Assembly: GCF_001426885.1 (NCBI RefSeq)
Contig: NZ_LMFP01000026.1
Coordinates: forward strand, 1-64,000
Direction: 5' to 3'
From: Pelomonas sp. Root1444
GTDB taxonomy: Bacteria; Pseudomonadota; Gammaproteobacteria; Burkholderiales; Burkholderiaceae_C
Length of the DNA stretch: 64,000 nucleotides
In this document: positions 9,514 through 18,620 of the stretch, in pieces
How the letters are laid out: each line of letters begins with the position of its first letter
How positions within the stretch are numbered: position 1 is the first letter of the stretch
The notes under the pieces: model-generated
Told to the model about the DNA's origin: nothing
What the model saw: only the letters and a program-made list of their open reading frames with translations
Database searches by the model: none
Translations under genes and position numbers: made by a program

Positions 9514-9532
9514 CGGCGATTTTAGAATCGCC
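9514..9532. promoter_or_regulatory. Palindromic divergent promoter element between lysS and the flippase gene
   Basis: The gap holds a perfect inverted repeat, GGCGATT-TTAG-AATCGCC (9515-9532). On the minus strand it contains TAAAAT (9519-9524), a -10 for lysS. On the plus strand it contains TAGAAT (9523-9528), a -10 for the flippase. The two hexamers overlap, so polymerase could not occupy both at once. No clear -35 is seen on either side. Confidence 0.4.
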
Positions 9533-9539
9533 CGCCTCG

Positions 9540-10766
9540 ATGACCCCACACAGCCTGAAGCGCGCCACCCTCACCTTGCTTGCCGGCAGCGCGCTGGCCC
9601 AGGCCGTCCCGCTTTTGCTGGGGCCGTGGATCGCACGGCTGTACACGCCCGCGGAGTACGGGCAGTTCTCGCTGCTGTGGACCGTGGCGAGCAACCTGGC
9701 CGTCGTCGGCTGCGCGCGCTACGAGTTCGCGCTGGCGCTGGAGACGGGCGACGAGGGCGCTGCGGCGCTGCTGGCACTGTGCCTGCGCATGCTGCTGGCG
9801 ATGACGGGCATGGCCTTCGTCGTCGGCGCCGCGTGGTTCGTGTGGGCCAACTTCTCCCTCGCCGCGGCACTGCCGCTCGTCGTGCTGGCGCTGGCCGCCA
9901 GCCAGGCGCTGGCGCAGTGGGCCGCGCGCGCGGGGCGTTTCGCCGTGCTGGCGTGGGGCCGCGTCGTGCAGTGGGGCGGCGGCGCGCTGGCGCAGGTCGG
10001 TTTCGGCTTGATGCAGGCGGGGCCCTGGGGGTTGGCGGGCGGTGCGGCGCTGGCCACGGCGGCGGCTGCGGCCTTGCAAGCCCGGCCCGCACCAGCGGGC
10101 GGCTGGCGCGGGCTGCTGGCCTCGCGGCCGCTGCGCGGCACGGCCGAGAAGCACCGCGACTTCCCGCTGCTGAACACGCCGCATGCCTTTGCCGGCGCGC
10201 TGCAGGACACGCTGGCGATCACGCTGCTGACGGCGTGGCTGGGCGCACCCGAGGCCGGCGCCTGGGCGCTGGCGCTGCGCTACCTGAAGGCGCCGGCGAG
10301 CCTGGTCGGCGGGTCGCTGTCGCAGGTGCTCTATCCGCGGCTCACGCAGGCCGCCAGCCGCGGCGAGGCGCGCGAGCTCGTGCGCCGCAAGCTGCGGCTG
10401 CTGGCCGCCGTCGCGCTGCCGCTGATGATCGCGTTGCTGGCCTTTGGCCCCTGGTTGTTCGCGACCGTCTTCGGCCCCGAATGGCGCGGCGCGGGCGAAT
10501 TGGCGCGGTCGCTGGCGCCCTATGTCGCGCTGCACTTCATCGCCTCGCCGCTGTCCGTCGTCACGATGGCCTGGGGTGCGCAGGCCTGGGCGCTGAAGCT
10601 GGCGCTGGCGGGGCAGCTGATGTTCGTGGGCGGGCTGGCCGCGGGCATCTACCTGGGCGGCTTGGCCGGCGCGGGCTGGGGCGTGTCGGCGGCGATGCTG
10701 GTCTACTTCGGCTACTTTTTCTGGGGGCTGCTGCAATGGGCCCCTGCACACGGGGAGACGCTTTGA
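9540..10766 (+). CDS. Wzx-type polysaccharide flippase
   Basis: A 408-residue polytopic inner-membrane protein with about 12 hydrophobic segments, of the oligosaccharide flippase/MATE-like superfamily. It would move an undecaprenyl-linked sugar unit across the membrane. The N-terminus has the family-typical [27 protein letters not shown] pattern (about residues 14-40, with the motif LYTPAEYG). The ATG lies about 12 bases after a TAGAAT hexamer and has no ribosome binding site. It is first in the plus-strand polysaccharide operon and overlaps the next gene. Confidence 0.88.
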   Translation: MTPHSLKRATLTLLAGSALAQAVPLLLGPWIARLYTPAEYGQFSLLWTVASNLAVVGCARYEFALALETGDEGAAALLALCLRMLLAMTGMAFVVGAAWFVWANFSLAAALPLVVLALAASQALAQWAARAGRFAVLAWGRVVQWGGGALAQVGFGLMQAGPWGLAGGAALATAAAAALQARPAPAGGWRGLLASRPLRGTAEKHRDFPLLNTPHAFAGALQDTLAITLLTAWLGAPEAGAWALALRYLKAPASLVGGSLSQVLYPRLTQAASRGEARELVRRKLRLLAAVALPLMIALLAFGPWLFATVFGPEWRGAGELARSLAPYVALHFIASPLSVVTMAWGAQAWALKLALAGQLMFVGGLAAGIYLGGLAGAGWGVSAAMLVYFGYFFWGLLQWAPAHGETL

Positions 10767-11356
10767 AAGCAAGCTTGGCACGGCGGTTGTGGCAGCCCGT
10801 CAAGCGGCTCGTCTCGCGGCTGTGGGGCCCACGCATGGTGTATGGCTTCGTACGCGGCGACGGCGAGTTCCTGCCCAACACGCGGCTGAGCAACAGCGCC
10901 GTCGTGTTCGCTCCCGATAAGCTCGAAATCGGCGATCACGTGTTCATCGGGCATTTCAGCGTGCTTGACGCGACCTACGGCCTGAGCATCGGCGAGGGTT
11001 GCCAGATCGGCTTCTTCACTGGCGTGTTTACCCATTCCAGCCACGCTGCCGTTCGTCTTTACGGCCGCGAGTACGTCAAGGTGTCGCACAAGCAGGCTTA
11101 TCACACCGCGCAGGTGGTGATCGGCGCCTACAGCTTCGTTGGAGCGCATGCAACCGTGCTGCCGGGCACTCGGCTGGGTAAGGGCAGCCTGGTGTCCGCT
11201 TACAGCCAAGTGCAGGGTGAGTTCCCCGATTACGCCATCCTGGCCGGGCAACCTGCCAAGCAGGTCGGCGACACTCGTCGCAAGGATGCCCAGCTGCTGC
11301 GCCAGCATCCAGAGCTGGCCGTGCACTACCAGGCTTGGGCTGGAGAGTTGCCATGA
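10763..11356 (+). CDS. Left-handed beta-helix acyltransferase (hexapeptide family)
   Basis: A 197-residue hexapeptide-repeat enzyme, probably O- or N-acetylating a sugar of the polysaccharide. Repeats such as LEIGDHVFIGHFSVLD and VVIGAYSFVGAHATVLPG (about residues 53-145) show the I/V/L-G-x4 turns, and the C-terminal cap is ILAGQPAKQVG. The start is a TTG at 10763 overlapping the flippase stop (TTGA). GGGGA lies six bases upstream, which favours this start over the internal ATG at 10834. Its stop overlaps the next start (ATGA). Confidence 0.85.
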   Translation: MKASLARRLWQPVKRLVSRLWGPRMVYGFVRGDGEFLPNTRLSNSAVVFAPDKLEIGDHVFIGHFSVLDATYGLSIGEGCQIGFFTGVFTHSSHAAVRLYGREYVKVSHKQAYHTAQVVIGAYSFVGAHATVLPGTRLGKGSLVSAYSQVQGEFPDYAILAGQPAKQVGDTRRKDAQLLRQHPELAVHYQAWAGELP

Positions 11357-12441
11357 GCCTCGGCGGCGGCCTCAAGCTCGTCCTCATCGGCGACGGCGAA
11401 AGCCCGCACCTGCTGAAGTGGGCGCGAGCGCTGCAGCCCCGCGTGCAGCTGTACGCCATCTCGTCACGCGGCTTCCTGCCCGAGTTCCTGCAACTGCTGC
11501 CCGATGCGCGCCGGCTGGCGCTGAACACCCAGCCCGACCACGCGGGCGGCAATGTCGCGCTGATCAAGCAGCTGCCACGCATCGGCGCCTGGCTGGCCGA
11601 CACCGATGCCGACTGGCTGCACGCCCACTACCTGACCTCCCACGGCTCGCTGGCCTGGGCGGCCAAGCTGGGCTGGCGGCTGCGCGCGCAGATCGCCGGC
11701 TCGGCCTGGGGCAGCGACATCCTCGTCACGCCTCAGCGCGGCGGTGCCTGGCGCTGGATGACGAAGAAGGTGCTGCGTCACTGCGCCATCACGACATCGG
11801 ACTCGCTCCACATGGCTGAGCGCATGCGCGAGCTGGGCGCGGGCGAGGTCATGGTCTTCCCCTTCGGCCTGGAGGCGATGCCGAAGAACAACGCGAAGAA
11901 GCAGCCTTGGCTGTGCTTCGCCAACCGTGGGCTGGAGCCGATCTACCAGCCGCAGCTTGTCGTCGATGCGTTTGCGCGCATCGCGGCCGCACAGCCTGAG
12001 GCGCGGCTCGTCGTGGCCAATGACGGCTCGCTGCGCGTCGCGTTGGAGGCCGACGTCGCCGCCCGCGGCCTGGCAGACCGCGTGAGCTTTGTCGGGCGCC
12101 TGGACGCGCAGGCGCAGGCGTCGCACTACGCCCGCGCCACCTGGTTGCTCAGCTTGCCGCAGAGCGATTCGGTCTCCGTTTCCGTGCTGGAGGCGATGGG
12201 CCATGGCTGCGTGCCGCTGCTGTCCGACCTGCCGGCCAACCGCGAGGTGATCGGCGATTCGGCCCGCGGTCTGATTGTCGGCATGCAGGTCGCCTCGCTC
12301 GACGACTTGCCGGCGCGCATGGCGGCGCTCGACACGTCCAAGCTTGCCGCTGTGAACCGTGACTGGGTGGCTGCCCACGGCCTGTTCGAGCCACATGTGC
12401 AGCGCTTCCTCACGCGGCTCAAGGAGCTGACGCCCGCATGA
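11353..12441 (+). CDS. Glycosyltransferase, GT4-like
   Basis: A 362-residue GT-B-fold glycosyltransferase acting on the cytosolic face of the membrane. The C-terminal donor-binding domain has VSFVGRLDAQAQ and the E-x7-E type segment VSVSVLEAMGHGCVPLLSD (about residues 275-295). It is linked by ATGA overlaps to the acyltransferase before it and the GT4 gene after it. Donor and acceptor sugars are unknown. Confidence 0.85.
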   Translation: MSLGGGLKLVLIGDGESPHLLKWARALQPRVQLYAISSRGFLPEFLQLLPDARRLALNTQPDHAGGNVALIKQLPRIGAWLADTDADWLHAHYLTSHGSLAWAAKLGWRLRAQIAGSAWGSDILVTPQRGGAWRWMTKKVLRHCAITTSDSLHMAERMRELGAGEVMVFPFGLEAMPKNNAKKQPWLCFANRGLEPIYQPQLVVDAFARIAAAQPEARLVVANDGSLRVALEADVAARGLADRVSFVGRLDAQAQASHYARATWLLSLPQSDSVSVSVLEAMGHGCVPLLSDLPANREVIGDSARGLIVGMQVASLDDLPARMAALDTSKLAAVNRDWVAAHGLFEPHVQRFLTRLKELTPA

Positions 12442-13664
12442 GGATCCTGCTCGTCAACCACTACGCCGGCTCTCCCGCCCACGGCATGGAGTTCCGGCCC
12501 TATTACCTGGCCCGCGAATGGGTAAGGGAGGGGCACGAGGTGACGATCGTCGCGGCCTCGTACTCCCATGTGCGCGCGGTGCAGCCCGAGGTCGCGGGCG
12601 AGCCGCGCGAGGAGATCATCGACGGCATCCGCTACCGCTGGTTGCCCACGCCGCACTACGCCGGCAACGGTGTCGGCCGGCTGCGCAACATCCTGTCGTT
12701 CCTCCGCCAACTGCGCGCCGACGCCTGGCGGCTGACGCGGGAGATCCGGCCCGACGCGGTCATCGCGTCCAGCACCTACCCGATGGACATCTGGGTGGCC
12801 AGGAAGTTGGCGCGACTGGCCAAGGCCAAGCTCGTCTACGAGGTGCACGACCTCTGGCCGCTGTCGCTGATCGAGCTGTCCGGCATGTCGCCGCGCCACC
12901 CGTTCGCCATGCTCTGCGGCAAGGCCGAGGGCGATGCCTACCGGCATGCCGACGTCGTCGTCTCCATGCTGCCCTGCGTGCATGAGCACATGACGCACCG
13001 GGGCCTGGACTTGCGCAAGCTGCATATCGTGCCCAATGGCTTTGCGCCCGAGGAATGGCAGGGCGAGTCCGCGCCGCTCGGGGCAACGCTCGCGGCTCAC
13101 CTGGACGCCGAGCGTGCGGCCGGCCGCGTCGTCGTCGGCTATGCCGGCTCCATGGGCCTGCCGAATGCGCTGGACGTGGTGCTCAATGCCGCGGCGCGCG
13201 TGAAGGACGCGCCGCTGAGCTTCGTGCTGGTCGGCAGCGGCCATGAGGGCACACGCCTGGCCGAACGGGCAGCCGCCGAAGGGCTGACGAACGTCCGCTT
13301 CTTCGCTCCCATCCCCAAGGCGCAGATCCCGACGCTGCTGTCGCACTTCGACATCGCCTACATCGGCTGGCAGCGAACGCCCATCTACCGCTTCGGCATC
13401 GCGCCCAACAAGCTCATCGACTACCTGATGGCCGGCCGCGCGGTGCTGCATTCCGTTGAGGCCGGGAACGACCCCGTGGCCGAGGCCGGCGCGGGGCTCA
13501 CCGTCGCGCCCGAACACCCCGAGGCCGTCGCGAACGGGCTGCTCGCGCTGGCCGCGTTGACGGCGGCGCAGCGCGCGGAGATGGGCCAGCGTGGCCGCGC
13601 CTTCGCCATGGCGCACCACGCCTACCCGGTGCTCGCGGCGCGCTTCATCCAGGCCTTGACATGA
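12438..13664 (+). CDS. Glycosyltransferase family 4, WbuB/WcaI-like
   Basis: A 408-residue GT-B glycosyltransferase. The N-terminus MRILLVNHYAGSP with HGMEFRPYYLAREW and the segment VHDLWPLSLIELSGMSPRHP (about residues 136-155) resemble the WbuB type, which in O-antigen clusters transfers N-acetyl-fucosamine. The C-terminal domain has VGYAGSMGLPNALD and IAPNKLIDYLMAGRAVLHS. If the WbuB resemblance holds, it fits the 6-deoxy amino sugar implied by the DegT and CapD genes downstream. The donor assignment is inference. Four-base overlaps lie on both sides. Confidence 0.85.
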   Translation: MRILLVNHYAGSPAHGMEFRPYYLAREWVREGHEVTIVAASYSHVRAVQPEVAGEPREEIIDGIRYRWLPTPHYAGNGVGRLRNILSFLRQLRADAWRLTREIRPDAVIASSTYPMDIWVARKLARLAKAKLVYEVHDLWPLSLIELSGMSPRHPFAMLCGKAEGDAYRHADVVVSMLPCVHEHMTHRGLDLRKLHIVPNGFAPEEWQGESAPLGATLAAHLDAERAAGRVVVGYAGSMGLPNALDVVLNAAARVKDAPLSFVLVGSGHEGTRLAERAAAEGLTNVRFFAPIPKAQIPTLLSHFDIAYIGWQRTPIYRFGIAPNKLIDYLMAGRAVLHSVEAGNDPVAEAGAGLTVAPEHPEAVANGLLALAALTAAQRAEMGQRGRAFAMAHHAYPVLAARFIQALT

Positions 13665-14329
13665 CCGAGCTGGAGCAGATTGCGCAACGCTACGCCCGCC
13701 GCGATGCCAGCGACCGCTACAGCCTGCTGCGCCCGGAGGTCTGGCAGATGTGGCAGGAACGCCAGCGCGAATTGCTGAAGCTGCTGGCCGCGCGGCCCGG
13801 CACGCCGGCCGAGTGGCACGCCGCCGAGGTGGGCTGCGGCGCCGGCGGCAACCTGCTCGACCTGTTGCGCCTGGGCGTGCTGCCCGCCCATCTCACCGGC
13901 ATCGAGCTGCTGCCAGAACGTCTGGTCGCCGCCCGCGCGGCGTTGCCCGAGGGCGTGCGCCTGCTGGCCGGCGATGCCGCCACGGCCGAGATGGCGCCCG
14001 CCAGCCAGGACCTCGTGCTGCAATCCACCGTGTTCTCCTCCATCCTCGACGACGCGCTGCAGCAGCGCGTGGCGGATGCGATGTGGCGCTGGCTCAAGCC
14101 GGGTGGCGCCGTCGTCTGGTACGACTTCACCGTCAACAACCCGCGCAACCCCGATGTGCGCGGCGTGCCGTTGAAACGCGTGCGGGTGCTGTTCCCACAA
14201 GGCCGCTTCACGGCGCGCCGCGTGACGCTCGCGCCGCCGCTGGCGCGGGCCTTTCCGGCCGCCTATCCGGTCTTCAACCTCGTGCCTTGGCTGCGCACGC
14301 ACCGCTTGGTGCTGATCGACAAGCCCTGA
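13661..14329 (+). CDS. Class I SAM-dependent methyltransferase
   Basis: A 222-residue Rossmann methyltransferase. Motif I is [15 protein letters not shown] at about residues 57-71, with the acidic end of strand 2 at [10 protein letters not shown] late-strand motif, [18 protein letters not shown], lies at about 144-161. It overlaps the preceding GT4 gene by four bases and ends 19 bases before the aminotransferase gene. It probably methylates a sugar or the lipid-linked glycan; the target is unknown. Confidence 0.83.
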   Translation: MTELEQIAQRYARRDASDRYSLLRPEVWQMWQERQRELLKLLAARPGTPAEWHAAEVGCGAGGNLLDLLRLGVLPAHLTGIELLPERLVAARAALPEGVRLLAGDAATAEMAPASQDLVLQSTVFSSILDDALQQRVADAMWRWLKPGGAVVWYDFTVNNPRNPDVRGVPLKRVRVLFPQGRFTARRVTLAPPLARAFPAAYPVFNLVPWLRTHRLVLIDKP

Positions 14330-14348
14330 TGCACGAAAATCCCGCCCG

Positions 14349-15509
14349 ATGACTGCCCAGCCCTTCCTTCCCTTTGCCCTGCCCGACATCGGCGACGACG
14401 AAATCGCCGAGGTCGTCGACACGCTGAAATCCGGCTGGATCACCACCGGCCCCAAGGCCAAGCGCTTCGAGCAGGCCTTCGCCGAATTCCTGGGTGACCC
14501 GCAGATCGAATGCATCGCCGTCAACTCGGCAACGGCCGGCCTGCACCTGGCGCTGGAGGCCATCGGCCTGGGCCCTGGCGACGAGGTCATCACGACGACG
14601 CACACCTTCACCGCGACCGCGGAGGTCGTGCGCTATCTGGGCGCCGACGTGAAGCTGGTCGACATCGACCCCGCGACGCTGAACATCGACATCGCCGCCG
14701 TCGAAGTGGCGATCACGCCCCGCACCAAGGCCATCCTGCCGGTGCACTACGCCGGCCTGGCCGTCGACATGCTGGCCATCCTCGACATCGCCCGGCGCCA
14801 CGGCCTGCGCGTCATCGAGGACGCGGCCCATGCCTTGCCGACGACGTTGGAGAAGGAGCTGATCGGCACACTCGGCAGCGATGCCACGGTGTTCAGCTTC
14901 TACGCCAACAAGACAATGACGACCGGCGAGGGCGGCATGCTGGTCACGCGAAACCCTGAGCTCGCCAAGCGCGCCCGTGTCATGCGCCTGCACGGCATGA
15001 GCCGCGACGCCTTCGACCGCTTCACGGCCAAGGTGCCGAGCTGGTACTACGAAATCGTCGCGCCGGGGTTCAAGTACAACCTGACGGACATCGCGGCGGC
15101 GCTGGGGCTGCACCAGCTCAAGCGCCTGCCTGAGTTCCAGGTCCGCCGCGAGCAGATTGCGAATCGGTTCAATGACGCCTTTGCCGACCTGCCGCTGATC
15201 CTGCCGCCCGAAGCGCCCGAGGGCGATACGCATGCGTGGCACCTTTACGTCGTGCGCCTGGCCGACGACGCGCCCATTACGCGTGACGCCTTCATCGAAG
15301 GCATGTACGCCGCCGGCATCGGCTGCAGCGTGCACTACGTGCCGCTGCACCTGCATCCTTATTGGCGCGACCGCTACGGGCTGACGCCCGAACAGTTCCC
15401 GCAGTCGCAGAACGCGTTCGAGCACACGGTGAGTCTGCCGCTGTACACGGCGATGAGCGATGCGGATGTGGAACGCGTCATCGCCGCGGTGCGCAAGCTG
15501 CTGGTCTGA
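14349..15509 (+). CDS. DegT/DnrJ/EryC1/StrS sugar aminotransferase
   Basis: A 386-residue PLP-dependent aminotransferase that would aminate a 4-keto-6-deoxy nucleotide sugar. The PLP lysine is K188 in [13 protein letters not shown]. Other family features are [20 protein letters not shown] (about 58-77), EDAAHALP, and a C-terminal [12 protein letters not shown]. With the CapD-type dehydratase three genes downstream it forms a PglF/PglE-like pair producing a UDP-4-amino-6-deoxy-HexNAc. The product stereochemistry is not readable from sequence. Confidence 0.92.
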   Translation: MTAQPFLPFALPDIGDDEIAEVVDTLKSGWITTGPKAKRFEQAFAEFLGDPQIECIAVNSATAGLHLALEAIGLGPGDEVITTTHTFTATAEVVRYLGADVKLVDIDPATLNIDIAAVEVAITPRTKAILPVHYAGLAVDMLAILDIARRHGLRVIEDAAHALPTTLEKELIGTLGSDATVFSFYANKTMTTGEGGMLVTRNPELAKRARVMRLHGMSRDAFDRFTAKVPSWYYEIVAPGFKYNLTDIAAALGLHQLKRLPEFQVRREQIANRFNDAFADLPLILPPEAPEGDTHAWHLYVVRLADDAPITRDAFIEGMYAAGIGCSVHYVPLHLHPYWRDRYGLTPEQFPQSQNAFEHTVSLPLYTAMSDADVERVIAAVRKLLV

Positions 15510-15517
15510 GGCACGCA

Positions 15518-16102
15518 TTGACCAAGCGCTTGTTGGACGTGATCTGCTCCGGACTGGGCCTGCTGCTGCTGGCGCCGCTGCTGCTGGCCGCGGCCGTCTG
15601 GATCAAGCTCGATTCGCCGGGACCGGCCCTGTTCCGCCAGACCCGCGTCGGTCGCTTTGGTGTGCCGTTCACGATCCACAAGTTCCGCACGATGCGCGTC
15701 GCGCCGGGTGCGCAGATCACGGTGGGCGAAGACCCGCGCATCACCCGCGCCGGCCGGCTGCTGCGCGCCACCAAACTCGACGAACTGCCACAGCTGTGGG
15801 ACGTACTGCGCGGCGCCATGAGTCTGGTCGGCCCGCGCCCGGAGGTGCCTCGGTACGTGGCCTTGTACCCGGCCGAACTGCGCGAGGTGGTGCTCTCCGT
15901 GCGGCCCGGCATCACGGACCCGGCGTCACTGCAGTTTCGCAACGAGAGCGAGCTGCTGGCCCTGGCGGCGGACCCGGAGCGCGAGTATGTCGAGGTCGTG
16001 ATGCCGACCAAGCTGCGATTGGCCGCCGACTATGTGCGCAGCGCCAGCCTGATGGGCGACCTGCGGCTGATCCTGGCGACGCTGGGTACGTTGAAGAACT
16101 GA
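15518..16102 (+). CDS. Initiating sugar phosphate transferase, PglC-size
   Basis: A 194-residue monotopic phosphoglycosyl transferase that moves a sugar-phosphate from a UDP-sugar to undecaprenyl phosphate. The N-terminal membrane helix (about residues 8-28, VICSGLGLLLLAPLLLAAAV) is followed by SPGPALFRQTRVGR and FTIHKFRTM. The catalytic Asp-Glu dyad is in TKLDELPQLWDVLRG, then SLVGPRPEVP. It matches the short PglC class rather than the 460-residue WbaP class. Start: TTG at 15518, with GAGG at 15507-15510; no ATG fits the N-terminal helix. It lies 8 bases after the aminotransferase gene. Confidence 0.9.
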   Translation: MTKRLLDVICSGLGLLLLAPLLLAAAVWIKLDSPGPALFRQTRVGRFGVPFTIHKFRTMRVAPGAQITVGEDPRITRAGRLLRATKLDELPQLWDVLRGAMSLVGPRPEVPRYVALYPAELREVVLSVRPGITDPASLQFRNESELLALAADPEREYVEVVMPTKLRLAADYVRSASLMGDLRLILATLGTLKN

Positions 16103-16111
16103 GACCTGACG

Positions 16112-17983
16112 ATGAACTGGTTGTCCCTGGATGCCTGGCTGACGCGCATCCGCCCCCAACGCGAGACCCTGGCCCTGGCCCTCGACATGGCGGCCGTGGC
16201 GCTGGCCTGGCAGGCCACCTACCTGTTCCGCCTCGGCTTCGAACGCTGGTTAAGCGCTCGACCCGACTACGACCACTGGGTGCTGCTGGGCGTTGTGGCG
16301 GTCTACGGGCTGCTGCTGAAACTGCTGAAGGTGCCGAAAGGTATGTGGCGGTTCAGCGGCTTCGGCGAGATCAAGCGTCTGGCGGCCGTTTGTGTTGCGG
16401 CAGGGCTCATCGTGGCCGTGGCGGTGTTGATTGCCCAACTGCCCCAGGTGCCGCGCGCCGTGCTGGCGCTGCATCCGGTCTTCACGCTGATGCTGCAGGC
16501 GATGATGCGCATGGGTTACCGCATGCTGTACGAGCACATGCGCAGCCGTATCAGTGGCAACGCGCAGGAGCAGCGTCGAGCGCTGGTCATGGGCGCCGGC
16601 GATGCGGGGCGGTTGCTGGTTGCAGGTATTCAGCACAGCCAAGGCTGGGTGGTGGTGGGCTTCCTCGACGACGCACCCGAGAAGCGCGGCGCCCGCGTGG
16701 CCGGCGTGCCGGTGCTAGGCGCGCTGGAAGAGGCGTCGCGTTCTGTGGCACTGCACGGCATCACCCACATCGTCGTCGCGATGCCGGCCGCCACAACGGC
16801 CCAGCGCCGCCGTGCGCTGGATCTCGCTGGCCAGGCCGGCCTGCCGGTGCTGACGGTGCCCAGCAGCCAGGAACTGCTGGCGGGCCGTCATGTGGATCAG
16901 GTGCGCGACATCGAGCCCGAGGATCTGCTGGGCCGGGAGCCGGTGGAACTGGACGAGGGCGGCATGAGCGAATGCCTCGGTGGCAAGGTTGTGCTGATCA
17001 CCGGGGCTGGCGGCTCCATCGGGTCCGAGTTGTGTCGCCAGGTAGCGCGCTACGGCCCCTCAAAGATCGTGCTGTACGAACTGAGCGAGTTCGCGCTGTA
17101 CACCATCGAGCAGGAGTTGGGCGAGAAGTTCCCGCACATCCCGCTTTTGCGGCTGATCGGTGACGTGAAGGATCTGGAGCACCTGCGCTACGTCTTCGGC
17201 AAGTACCAGCCGCAGATCGTGTTCCATGCGGCGGCGTACAAGCATGTGCCGCTGATGGAAGAGGAGAACGCGTGGGCAGCGCTGCGGAACAACACGTTGG
17301 GAACCTATCAAACGTGTCTGGCTGCCGCAGAACACGGCACAGAGCGCTTCGTGCTGATCTCGACGGACAAGGCGGTGAATCCCACCAACGTGATGGGCGC
17401 CACCAAACGCGCAGCGGAACTGGTGATCAGCCACATGGCGGCGCAAGGCCATGCGACGAAGTTCATGGCCGTCCGCTTCGGCAACGTGCTCGGTTCGAGC
17501 GGCAGCGTCATCCCGAAGTTCAAGGAGCAGATCGCCAAAGGTGGACCAGTGACGGTGACCCACCCGGAGATCACGCGCTACTTCATGACGATCCCCGAGG
17601 CGGCCCGTCTGGTCGTTCAGGCCGGCTCAATCGGCGAGTCAGGTCAGGTCTTTGTGCTCGACATGGGTGAGCCTGTGAAAATCGCCGAGTTAGCGAGGAC
17701 GATGATCCGTATGAGCGGACGCGACGCGAGAGATGTCCGTATCGAGTTCTCGGGACTGAGGCCCGGGGAAAAGCTCTACGAGGAACTGTTGAACGATCGG
17801 GACAGCACGCTGCCCACACCAATCGCCGCGCTGAGCATCGCGAGGCTGAACAGCACGGACGCCGCACAGCGTGTCCTGGACTGGATGGAGTCTGCGTTGT
17901 CAGCGAGCGCAGAAGGCGATGACGCAGTAAGAGAGAAGTTGCGAGAACTGATCCCGACGGAGTACCGCATCGGCGGCACTTGA
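16112..17983 (+). CDS. CapD/WbpM-type UDP-HexNAc 4,6-dehydratase
   Basis: A 623-residue membrane-anchored dehydratase. Four N-terminal membrane segments span about residues 22-130. A first, CoA-binding-like Rossmann domain (MGAGDAGRLL, about 168-177) precedes the catalytic SDR domain, with GAGGSIGSE at 298-306. The motif STDKAVNPTNVMGATKRAAE has Met-x3-Lys in place of Tyr-x3-Lys, as is normal in PglF/WbpM/FlaA1 enzymes. It converts UDP-GlcNAc to a 4-keto-6-deoxy sugar, supplying the DegT aminotransferase. It is last in the operon and is followed by a terminator. Codon use near its 3' end is somewhat less GC-rich than upstream. Confidence 0.93.
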   Translation: MNWLSLDAWLTRIRPQRETLALALDMAAVALAWQATYLFRLGFERWLSARPDYDHWVLLGVVAVYGLLLKLLKVPKGMWRFSGFGEIKRLAAVCVAAGLIVAVAVLIAQLPQVPRAVLALHPVFTLMLQAMMRMGYRMLYEHMRSRISGNAQEQRRALVMGAGDAGRLLVAGIQHSQGWVVVGFLDDAPEKRGARVAGVPVLGALEEASRSVALHGITHIVVAMPAATTAQRRRALDLAGQAGLPVLTVPSSQELLAGRHVDQVRDIEPEDLLGREPVELDEGGMSECLGGKVVLITGAGGSIGSELCRQVARYGPSKIVLYELSEFALYTIEQELGEKFPHIPLLRLIGDVKDLEHLRYVFGKYQPQIVFHAAAYKHVPLMEEENAWAALRNNTLGTYQTCLAAAEHGTERFVLISTDKAVNPTNVMGATKRAAELVISHMAAQGHATKFMAVRFGNVLGSSGSVIPKFKEQIAKGGPVTVTHPEITRYFMTIPEAARLVVQAGSIGESGQVFVLDMGEPVKIAELARTMIRMSGRDARDVRIEFSGLRPGEKLYEELLNDRDSTLPTPIAALSIARLNSTDAAQRVLDWMESALSASAEGDDAVREKLRELIPTEYRIGGT

Positions 17984-17989
17984 ATGTGG

Positions 17990-18014
17990 AAAAGGGGCCT
18001 GCAGGCCCCCTTTT
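17990..18014. terminator. Bidirectional terminator between the two polysaccharide operons
   Basis: The near-perfect hairpin AAAAGGGGCCTGCAGGCCCC is followed by CTTTT on the plus strand and by CCCCTTTTCC on the minus strand. It lies between the convergent CapD-type gene and the gmhA-like gene and marks the junction of the two operons. Confidence 0.85.
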
Positions 18015-18035
18015 CGTATCAGGCGAACCCTGTAG

Positions 18036-18620
18036 TCACTCCTTGATCGGCGTGCTGCACAAGGTTTTCATGACCATGTGGCCGAACATCAGGTGAACGT
18101 CCTCGCACATTTGCATGTCAAAGGAGTTGACCCAGACGCTGTGGTCGCACATGGGCATCATCTTGCCGCCGTCGTAACCGACCACGCCCAGCACCTTGCC
18201 TCCAGCGCGGCGCGCCGATTCAATGGCCTTGAGCACATTCGGCGAGTTGCCGCTGCCGCTCACCGCGATCAGCAAGTCGCCCTCGTCCATCAGTGCGTCG
18301 ACCTGGCCGGCGAAAACGTCGGCGTATGACAGGTCATTGCCGTAGGCCGTGATCAGGCCCATGTTGTCGCACAGACAGACGCCGCGGAACTTCCTGCCCG
18401 TGGCCAGATTGACCATCTTGTTCCAATCGGTGATGTAGTGCGAGGCGGTCGACGCGCTGCCGCCGTTGCCGCAAGTCAGGATCTTCTTGCCACTGTCGAA
18501 AGCGGCCTTGACCATGTCGATCCCTTGCTGGAAGGCATCGGTGTTCAGTTGTACAGCCAGTCGCGCGTGCGCGGCCAGATAGTTGGAGACAGTGAAGTTC
18601 GTAGCCATGGGGGACGTCAT
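18036..18620 (-). CDS. gmhA: Sedoheptulose-7-phosphate isomerase (GmhA-like SIS protein)
   Basis: A 194-residue SIS-domain isomerase, expected to make D-glycero-D-manno-heptose 7-phosphate in the first step of heptose activation. The phosphosugar-binding motif is CGNGGSASTASH (about residues 50-61), and SGSGNSPNVLKAIE is near 129-142. It is downstream of hddA and the fusion gene and completes a GDP-heptose route. The start is taken at the ATG overlapping the hddA stop (ATGA); an ATG four codons later is also possible and neither has a strong ribosome binding site. It could be a paralogue dedicated to this polysaccharide, with another copy for lipopolysaccharide core elsewhere. Confidence 0.88.
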   Translation of the reverse strand: MTSPMATNFTVSNYLAAHARLAVQLNTDAFQQGIDMVKAAFDSGKKILTCGNGGSASTASHYITDWNKMVNLATGRKFRGVCLCDNMGLITAYGNDLSYADVFAGQVDALMDEGDLLIAVSGSGNSPNVLKAIESARRAGGKVLGVVGYDGGKMMPMCDHSVWVNSFDMQMCEDVHLMFGHMVMKTLCSTPIKE

